DNA from: Vibrio zhanjiangensis
GTDB taxonomy: Bacteria; Pseudomonadota; Gammaproteobacteria; Enterobacterales; Vibrionaceae
DNA length: 56,443 nucleotides
Assembly: GCF_030161235.1 (NCBI RefSeq)
Contig: NZ_BSPW01000028.1
Span: forward strand, 1 to 56,443
Reading direction: 5' to 3'
This document shows, in pieces, positions 50,362-56,443 of this stretch. The notes below the pieces were generated by a model, which did no database searches, was not told the origin of the DNA, and saw only the letters and a list, made by a program, of their open reading frames with translations. Position 1 is the first letter of the stretch. The number at the start of each line of letters is the position of its first letter. The translations under genes and the position numbers were made by a program.

Positions 50362-51279
50362 ATGAAACAGTCTTTACGTATATGGCTAGACGCCGCTCGT
50401 CCCAAAACGCTACCACTTGCTTTAGTTTCAATTTTAACGGGGAGTGTGCTTGCGTATTCTACCCACCAAGCTTCGATATTGGTCACTTTGCTTGCCTTCA
50501 CAACGGCAACATTACTGCAAATATTATCTAACCTAGCTAATGATTATGGTGATGCAGTTAAAGGGACTGATAACTCTAATCGGCTTGGACCGATGCGTGC
50601 GATTCAGTCTGGTGCAGTGACGCTAAAAGATATGAAGTCAGCAATAAAAATCAATCTTGCGTTCACTTTAGTCTTTGGATTGGTTTTGATCTTTTACTCA
50701 TTGGATAGTGTAAAAAGTATTTTAATATTTGTTGCTCTTGGCGGACTGGCAATGATTGCCGCAGTTGCCTACACCGTTGGTAATAAGCCCTACGGGTATG
50801 TCGGTCTGGGGGATGTCTCTGTTTTTATCTTTTTTGGCTTGCTTGGTGTAATGGGAACCTTTTTCCTTCATACAGGCACTATCACTCTGTCTCTCGTACT
50901 GCCAGCTGTAGGCTGTGGTTTATTGGCTGTTGCTGTGCTGAATGTAAACAATATGCGAGATATCGAAAATGATCAGGAATGTGGTAAGAGAACCATTGCC
51001 GTTAGATTGGGGTCTCGCAGGGCTAAACATTATCATGTCTTACTACTTGCTGGCGCTTTGTTGTCTTTTACCAGCTATTTAATTGATCAACCAGCATCTC
51101 TATGGCTAAGTTTGCCTTTTTTGTTGAGTGCTCTGATGGTCTATAAACATGGTAAGTTAGTCTGGGAAGCACGGCAACCAGTGCATATTGCACCTATGAT
51201 GCCGACCATCGTTAAATGTTCATTAATTACCAATTTATTGTTTGCTGGAGTGGTTATAGCTCAAACTCTGGTTAGTTAA
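50362..51279 (+). CDS. menA: 1,4-dihydroxy-2-naphthoate octaprenyltransferase MenA
   Basis: MenA attaches the polyprenyl chain to dihydroxynaphthoate in menaquinone synthesis. The 305-residue membrane protein has about eight helices. The two Asp-rich motifs are NLANDYGDAVKGTDN and NVNNMRDIENDQECGKRT. I chose ATG 50362; a GTG two codons earlier is possible. Menaquinone is the electron donor for the fumarate reductase encoded at 4-7.5 kb. rraA follows after 76 bases, as in E. coli. Confidence 0.94.
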   Translation: MKQSLRIWLDAARPKTLPLALVSILTGSVLAYSTHQASILVTLLAFTTATLLQILSNLANDYGDAVKGTDNSNRLGPMRAIQSGAVTLKDMKSAIKINLAFTLVFGLVLIFYSLDSVKSILIFVALGGLAMIAAVAYTVGNKPYGYVGLGDVSVFIFFGLLGVMGTFFLHTGTITLSLVLPAVGCGLLAVAVLNVNNMRDIENDQECGKRTIAVRLGSRRAKHYHVLLLAGALLSFTSYLIDQPASLWLSLPFLLSALMVYKHGKLVWEARQPVHIAPMMPTIVKCSLITNLLFAGVVIAQTLVS

Positions 51280-51355
51280 TTGAGACTTGTCATTGCAATG
51301 ACTTAATGTACCTATATACTCGATTGAGATGACGAACCGTATGGGAAGGAACACT

Positions 51356-51874
51356 ATGGAATACAACACGTCGGCTTTATGTGACATATATTCAGAACAA
51401 GTGGATGTGCTAGAGCCCATGTTTAGCAACTTTGGTGGCAGCGCCTCGTTTGCTGGACAGATCACCACAATTAAGTGTTTTGAAGACAACGGTCTGATTC
51501 GAGAAGTCCTAGAACAAGATGGTCTTGGGCGCATCCTGCTCGTTGATGGAGGGGGATCGCTGCGTCGTGCTTTGATTGACGCAGAAATAGCGTCGATAGC
51601 TGAAGAAAACGAATGGGAAGGGATTGTTGTCTACGGCTGTGTTCGTGAAGTCGATGAGCTTGAAGATATGAGTATTGGCATTCAAGCCTTAGCATCGATT
51701 CCTGCGGGAGCATCCTCTCAAGGAATTGGTGAAGTGGATGTCGCAGTCAATTTTGGTGGCGTCACCTTTCTACCAGAAGATTATCTGTATGCAGATAACA
51801 CTGGGGTTATCCTTTCTCAAGAAAGGCTGGATGTTGATCTTGAAGTTGAAGAAGACGATTTACTTGCCGAGTAA
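51356..51874 (+). CDS. rraA: Ribonuclease E activity regulator RraA
   Basis: RraA is a trimeric inhibitor that binds RNase E and slows mRNA decay. The 172-residue protein contains [60 protein letters not shown] and [20 protein letters not shown], all RraA signatures. ATG 51356 follows GGAAGGA at 51344-51350; a longer frame from 51329 overlaps that site. It converges with the MATE gene with only four bases between the stops. Confidence 0.95.
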   Translation: MEYNTSALCDIYSEQVDVLEPMFSNFGGSASFAGQITTIKCFEDNGLIREVLEQDGLGRILLVDGGGSLRRALIDAEIASIAEENEWEGIVVYGCVREVDELEDMSIGIQALASIPAGASSQGIGEVDVAVNFGGVTFLPEDYLYADNTGVILSQERLDVDLEVEEDDLLAE

Positions 51875-51878
51875 GCGT

Positions 51879-53222
51879 TTATATCGTTTGGTGTAAGTAC
51901 TTGCGCCTTAATTTTAAGGCGTACAGGTACCCCAATACCCCTACAATAATATTGCCAAGAGCAATACCCACAAAGATGCCTTTCGTCCCAAACCAGTAAC
52001 TTCCAAGCCAAGCGCTGGGTAGCGTGAATAGAAATAGTCGCATAAAGCTCCATTGAAATGCTTTTAGCGGTTGATGTAGGGCATTGAGGCCAGACACAAG
52101 TATCATGGCAATGCCTTGAAAGCCATAGCTAAAAGGGACAACCAGCAGATAGTGCCAAAGCAGTTCTTTCACAGATTGCTCTTGAGAAAAGAGTGATGCA
52201 ATAGGAATGCTAAGTGGAACCATGGCAATAAAAACGCCCATTTGAAATACCAGTGCAAAACGCATGCTGATGAACAAACCCGTGAAGCTACGCTTATGCT
52301 TTTCTGCCCCTAGATTTTGAGCAATAAAAGGGGTCAAAGCGGAAGCCAGAGACATTAAGACCAGAATTAAAATCGATTCTATCCTCTGAGCTGCGCCATA
52401 AGCGGCAACGGCTGCGGTTCCATGACGTGACATGATAATCATCAGCAATGCGCCAGATAATGGGATCATGCTATTGGATAGAGCTGCTGGCGTGGCGATT
52501 CTGAGGATTTGTTTGCAGTCTTCGACAATACAGCTTAAATGAGGTGGCGCTAACATTGGCTCTCGCTGGGTGAGAATATAGAGAGACCAAAGACAAGCGC
52601 CAAGCCAACTTAGAGCGCTAGCAATCGCTGCGCCTTGTATGCCTAACTCAGGAAATGGCCCCCAACCGAAGATCAGTAAAGGGTCCAACACGCCATTGAT
52701 TACGCCAGCAAGTACCATGATTGTCGCTGGGGTTCTGGTATCACCAGTTGCTCGAATCACGCTATTGCCAATCATAGGGATTGCGAGTAAAGGAATACTG
52801 AGATACCAGATATGCATATATTCATCTATCGCGGGTATAAGCTCTGGCGACGCACCCAATAAAGAAAATATAGGCTGTATCGTCATGAGTCCTATCCCAG
52901 ACGCTAGAGTGATGAGAACCACAGTGAGCAAGAGGCCATGCGTTGCAAATCGCGTGGCTCCAATGGTTTTCTTCTGGCCCAGTAGATGAGCAATGTTGGT
53001 TGACAAACCAACACCCATTCCCATGGTTATGCAGTTTAGAGCGAATGTCACAGGAAAGGTATAGCTGATCGAAGCGAGAGCTTGAGTGCCCAATAATGAA
53101 ATAAAGAAGGTGTCCACCAAGTTGAACATAAGAATAGAGATCATGCCGAATATCATCGGGATGGTCATTTGTCTGAGTACTTTGGGAATGGGGGCGCTTA
53201 AAAGGCCATGTTTATCCTGCAT
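51879..53222 (-). CDS. MATE-family multidrug/sodium antiporter
   Basis: A 447-residue transporter with 12 membrane helices in two related halves of six. The first helix region contains the MATE start pattern (LRQMTIPMIFGMISILMFNLVDTFFISLLG). Family members export cationic drugs in exchange for Na+ or H+. Vibrio genomes carry several MATE genes, and I cannot say which this is, nor its substrate. ATG 53222 (MQDKHGLLSAPIPK) was chosen over a TTG nine bases further upstream; neither has a strong ribosome-binding site. Confidence 0.87.
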   Translation of the reverse strand: MQDKHGLLSAPIPKVLRQMTIPMIFGMISILMFNLVDTFFISLLGTQALASISYTFPVTFALNCITMGMGVGLSTNIAHLLGQKKTIGATRFATHGLLLTVVLITLASGIGLMTIQPIFSLLGASPELIPAIDEYMHIWYLSIPLLAIPMIGNSVIRATGDTRTPATIMVLAGVINGVLDPLLIFGWGPFPELGIQGAAIASALSWLGACLWSLYILTQREPMLAPPHLSCIVEDCKQILRIATPAALSNSMIPLSGALLMIIMSRHGTAAVAAYGAAQRIESILILVLMSLASALTPFIAQNLGAEKHKRSFTGLFISMRFALVFQMGVFIAMVPLSIPIASLFSQEQSVKELLWHYLLVVPFSYGFQGIAMILVSGLNALHQPLKAFQWSFMRLFLFTLPSAWLGSYWFGTKGIFVGIALGNIIVGVLGYLYALKLRRKYLHQTI

Positions 53223-53279
53223 CTCGAACAACGGCTCAAATGGACGAAAAGGTTAGGATACTTGATTGGTGAGCAAGAA

Positions 53280-53307
53280 ACAAAAAAGGTCAGCAATGGC
53301 TGACCTT
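53280..53307 (-). terminator. Rho-independent terminator of tpiA
   Basis: On the minus strand, AAGGTCAGC, a four-base loop and GCTGACCTT (stem 53286-53294 with 53299-53307) lead into TTTTTTG. It begins 18 bases past the tpiA stop. Confidence 0.9.
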
Positions 53308-53325
53308 GTATTTTAAACTGTCAAT

Positions 53326-54096
53326 TTATGCTTTGGCTGCTGCCGCGGCTTTGGCAATTGCAGCAAAGCTCTTAGCATCCAGAGATGCACCTCCAACGAG
53401 AGCGCCATCGATATCTGGTTGAGAGAAGTAAGCTTCGGCATTTTCTGGTTTCACACTACCGCCATATTGAATAATTACTTGCTCAGCTACCGCAGGACTT
53501 TTCTCTGCAATTAAAGCTCGGATTGAAGCATGAATGCGCTGGGCATCTTCAGCCGTGGCGGCTTTACCTGTGCCGATAGCCCAGATAGGTTCATACGCGA
53601 TAATCGCGCCATTGAGTGCTTCAACGCCGTATGCGTCGATAACCGCATTAATTTGGCGAGCACAAACGGCTTCTGTTTCACCTGCTTCGTTTTGGGCTTC
53701 TGACTCGCCGATACAAAATACAGGCTTGAGGCCGTTTTCTTTTAAGAAGTTAAATTTTTGGGCAATGAACTGATCAGATTCATTGTGATATTCACGTCGC
53801 TCAGAATGACCAATAATGATATGAGTTGCACCGAAATCTTTAAGCATTTCAGGAGACATGTCGCCAGTGAATGCACCGCTGTTGTTAAGGTCAGTGTTTT
53901 GTGCACCTAAGATGATTTTGTTTCCACCTTCTTTGATCAGCTTTTCTGCTAAATCAATGTAGAGGGCTGGTGGAGCGATCGCTACGTCAACACCGTCAAC
54001 ACCTTCAAGTTCGGTGTTAAGGCCAGTAATTAGCTCCTTTACCATTGCTTTACTGCCGTTAAGCTTCCAGTTACCCATGACTACAGGACGACGCAT
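53326..54096 (-). CDS. tpiA: Triosephosphate isomerase TpiA
   Basis: TpiA interconverts dihydroxyacetone phosphate and glyceraldehyde 3-phosphate. The 256-residue TIM-barrel has catalytic Lys11 (GNWKLNG), His97 (GHSERR) and Glu169 ([11 protein letters not shown]), plus the phosphate loop ending VGGASL. The start at 54096 ([11 protein letters not shown]) has GGAGAT upstream; the frame stays open eight codons further. It is transcribed alone and ends at a perfect terminator. Confidence 0.97.
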   Translation of the reverse strand: MRRPVVMGNWKLNGSKAMVKELITGLNTELEGVDGVDVAIAPPALYIDLAEKLIKEGGNKIILGAQNTDLNNSGAFTGDMSPEMLKDFGATHIIIGHSERREYHNESDQFIAQKFNFLKENGLKPVFCIGESEAQNEAGETEAVCARQINAVIDAYGVEALNGAIIAYEPIWAIGTGKAATAEDAQRIHASIRALIAEKSPAVAEQVIIQYGGSVKPENAEAYFSQPDIDGALVGGASLDAKSFAAIAKAAAAAKA

Positions 54097-54345
54097 AGGA
54101 ATATCTCCGTGTTTATTCAATTAATGTAAAAAATCTTCGTAAGAATATAACAGATAAACACTAGGAGATCATGATTCGCGTCATGTCTTGTTCGCTTTGA
54201 TTGAGTGATCGATAAAGCAGTTTATGCGTAATGGACTCGGTATTGGCAAGAGAAGCTGTTAGGTTCTGTTGACATTTAAAACAGAGGCAATTGATTTGGC
54301 GAGAGCTGACTTGTCTCAGATGAACTTTACTTACTGAGGAACACT

Positions 54346-54693
54346 ATGCCTAATTTAGTAATGGAATACTCCCTTCCTGTTGAAGACAGTATTGACGTAA
54401 GACAACTGCTTAAAACTCTGCATCAAGTAGCGCTAAACAGCGGCTTGTTTGATTTGGACTCTGTGAAATCACGTGCGGTTTGTTACCAAAACTGGCTTAT
54501 TGGCAAAGATGACACTAGCGTTGATTTTATTCATATAAACTTTGATTTACTAAGTGGTCGGACACAAGAGCAAAAAATAAGCCTGTCACATCAGCTCATG
54601 CAAACCCTTAAAGAAAGCGCAGGAGATGTCCACAGTTTGACAATTAATATCCGTGATATGGACCGTGAGTGTTTTCAAAAAGTGCTCAACTAG
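54346..54693 (+). CDS. 5-carboxymethyl-2-hydroxymuconate isomerase-family protein
   Basis: A 115-residue tautomerase-superfamily protein related to HpaF (CHMI), which acts in homoprotocatechuate breakdown. Pro2 follows the start Met (MPNLVMEYS), the catalytic base of this superfamily. The C-terminal segment ITINIRDMDRECFQK is typical of CHMI. No other hpa genes are nearby, so the true substrate is uncertain. The start has GAGGAA upstream (54336-54341). It lies between divergent tpiA and convergent coaA. Confidence 0.85.
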   Translation: MPNLVMEYSLPVEDSIDVRQLLKTLHQVALNSGLFDLDSVKSRAVCYQNWLIGKDDTSVDFIHINFDLLSGRTQEQKISLSHQLMQTLKESAGDVHSLTINIRDMDRECFQKVLN

Positions 54694-54731
54694 GGTTGTA
54701 AGATGGGCTGCCCTAGCTGAGGTGGCATGCG

Positions 54732-55655
54732 TTATTTGCGCAACAAAATTTCTTCTACTGTGTGGTCTTGGCCTTTTTTGAGAATAAGCTGAGCTCGGCC
54801 TTTGGTAGGAGAAATATTTTCTTCTAAGTTTATCCCATTAATGGACTGCCAAATACGATGCGCTTCCAGCGCGGCTTCTTTCTCACTGAGCTTAGTATAA
54901 TGGCTAAAGAAGGAGCCTGGTTCGGTAAAAGCTCCTAAGCGGAAGTTAAGAAAGCGCTCAACATACCACTGCTCAATAACTTCGCTTTTGGCATCGACAT
55001 ACAAAGAAAAATCGAGGAAGTCGGAAACAAACACTCTGTGTGGTGCGTGGGGGTAATCCATGCCACTTTGCAATACGTTGAGTCCCTCGATAATAAGAAC
55101 ATCTGGGCGATCGACGACTTTGACGTCATCAGTAATATCATACGTAATGTGGGAATATACAGGGACTTCTAAGTTTGGCTTGCCCGCTTTGACATCAGAA
55201 ACAAATTCAATCAGGCGTTTAATATCATAAGATTCTGGGAAGCCTTTGCGGTGTATTATTCCGTTGTCTTCCAAGACCTTTTTGGGGTACAAGAACCCAT
55301 CGGTTGTGACCAATTCTACCTTAGGATGATTCTCCCAGCGAGAAAGCAATTCTTTAAGAAGACGTGCCGTGGTACTTTTCCCTACAGCAACACTTCCGGC
55401 CACTCCAATGATAAAGGGGGGGGCCTTTTCCGAGTTATCAAGAAAGTTATTGAGCACTGAGTTACGGCTTTGTCTTGCTGCGACATAGAGGTTGAGTAGA
55501 CGCGAGAGTGGTAGGTAAATCTCAACAGCTTCTTTCATCGACAGCTTTTCATTCACACCTTGCAATTCGATGAGATCATGTTCGGAAAGCGTCATAGGTA
55601 CAGAATTACGCAGTTCTGCCCAATGTTGGCGAGTAAAAGAGAGATATGGCGTCAT
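54732..55655 (-). CDS. coaA: Type I pantothenate kinase CoaA
   Basis: CoaA phosphorylates pantothenate, the controlling step of coenzyme A synthesis. The 307-residue protein has the P-loop GSVAVGKST (87-95), TTDGFLYP, and the FLDFSLYVDA and GSFFSHY segments of the prokaryotic type I family. The start at 55655 (MTPYLSFTRQHW) follows AGGAAG; an open frame 29 codons longer has no family similarity. As in E. coli, coaA precedes the thrU-tyrU-glyT-thrT-tufB operon on the opposite strand. Confidence 0.96.
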   Translation of the reverse strand: MTPYLSFTRQHWAELRNSVPMTLSEHDLIELQGVNEKLSMKEAVEIYLPLSRLLNLYVAARQSRNSVLNNFLDNSEKAPPFIIGVAGSVAVGKSTTARLLKELLSRWENHPKVELVTTDGFLYPKKVLEDNGIIHRKGFPESYDIKRLIEFVSDVKAGKPNLEVPVYSHITYDITDDVKVVDRPDVLIIEGLNVLQSGMDYPHAPHRVFVSDFLDFSLYVDAKSEVIEQWYVERFLNFRLGAFTEPGSFFSHYTKLSEKEAALEAHRIWQSINGINLEENISPTKGRAQLILKKGQDHTVEEILLRK

Positions 55656-55819
55656 AGTCTTCCTAACAGAGATTCGCGATAGAGCAGCGAAAATACAATA
55701 AGCGAGCCTAATTGCCAAATAGCAGTGGCAAAAATACATCATTATTTTGGTATGGCTGTTCGAATTTTAAGCAAATAATCTTAAACAGAGTAAAAAAACG
55801 TTTTTTTTCAATTTATCTA

Positions 55820-55848
55820 TTGCAAGGTAGCGTTTCCTTCAATAGAAT
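55820..55848 (+). promoter_or_regulatory. Strong promoter of the tRNA-tufB operon
   Basis: TTGCAA (-35, 55820-55825) and TAGAAT (-10, 55843-55848) are separated by 17 bases. A GC-rich GCGCTCC discriminator follows, the type associated with stringent control. Just upstream is the palindrome AAAAAAACGTTTTTTT (55792-55808), an A/T tract that could work as an UP element. Confidence 0.8.
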
Positions 55849-55861
55849 GCGCTCCACTTAT

Positions 55862-55937
<76 letters not shown>

Positions 55938-55969
55938 TTACTACTTTAATTGTTTTAATGGTTTAATTT

Positions 55970-56054
<85 letters not shown>

Positions 56055-56088
56055 TATTTTTAGGAAATAGCTCACAGAGTTACGTGTT

Positions 56089-56163
<75 letters not shown>

Positions 56164-56175
56164 CTCTTTTAGAGT

Positions 56176-56443
<268 letters not shown>

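Noticed and set aside
55792..55808. A7-CG-T7 palindrome as a terminator of coaA
   Set aside because: It lies upstream of coaA, not downstream, and just ahead of the tRNA promoter, so an UP-type role is more likely.

Overview
The window reads as chromosome I backbone of a marine gammaproteobacterium of the family Vibrionaceae, most likely a Vibrio. Four things point there: an AphA quorum-sensing regulator nearly identical to the Vibrio protein, an ArgH fused to an acetyltransferase (ArgHA), a peroxiredoxin-glutaredoxin fusion beside OxyR, and a DUF3624 protein. Coding density is high and gene order is ordinary for the group. I see no prophage, insertion sequence, CRISPR array, toxin-antitoxin pair or defence island.

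Layout, left to right. (1) 1-3.3 kb: the 3' end of cytR, whose upstream reading frame is broken at the window edge, then ftsN and the heat-shock protease pair hslV-hslU behind a clear sigma-32-type promoter. (2) 3.4-8.9 kb: a nitroreductase convergent with fumarate reductase frdABCD, with epmA diverging from frdA across a 409-base gap that holds a CRP-type site. (3) 9-12.2 kb: a rhodanese protein, secB, gpsA and cysE, without the grxC that sits here in E. coli. (4) 12.2-15.8 kb: aphA and ppc, both leftward. (5) 16-22.5 kb: arginine biosynthesis, argE diverging from argC-argB-argG and then argH(A), with ARG-box-like pairs in front of argC and argH. (6) 22.7-26.4 kb: a small DUF3624 protein, an FAD disulfide oxidoreductase, the Prx-Grx fusion and oxyR; a near-consensus OxyR operator lies between the last two. 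(7) 26.5-33.1 kb: mrcA (PBP1a) diverging from pilMNOPQ, whose products are short and resemble the HofMNOPQ/Com type. (8) 33.3-40 kb: the aroK-aroB-damX-dam-rpe-gph-trpS cluster. (9) 40-46.4 kb: trmL, sodA with a Fur-like box inside the 3' end of cpxA, cpxA-cpxR, cpxP with an exact CpxR box, fieF and pfkA. (10) 46.6-53.2 kb: a DcuB-type C4-dicarboxylate transporter, an MgtC-family protein, epmB diverging from efp, menA, rraA and a MATE transporter. (11) 53.3-56.4 kb: tpiA, a CHMI-family isomerase, coaA, then the four-tRNA cluster Thr-Tyr-Gly-Thr leading into the 5' end of tufB.

Functional groups. EpmA, EpmB and EF-P are all present, so the EF-P lysylation route can be read from this window. 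Fumarate reductase, menaquinone synthesis (MenA) and a Dcu fumarate/succinate antiporter together suggest fumarate respiration. OxyR with Prx-Grx, SodA with a Fur box, and Cpx with CpxP form three stress circuits whose operators can be read directly. The arginine genes make up most of the pathway from acetylglutamate to arginine. All functional statements rest on reading translations and motifs by eye; no database search was run.
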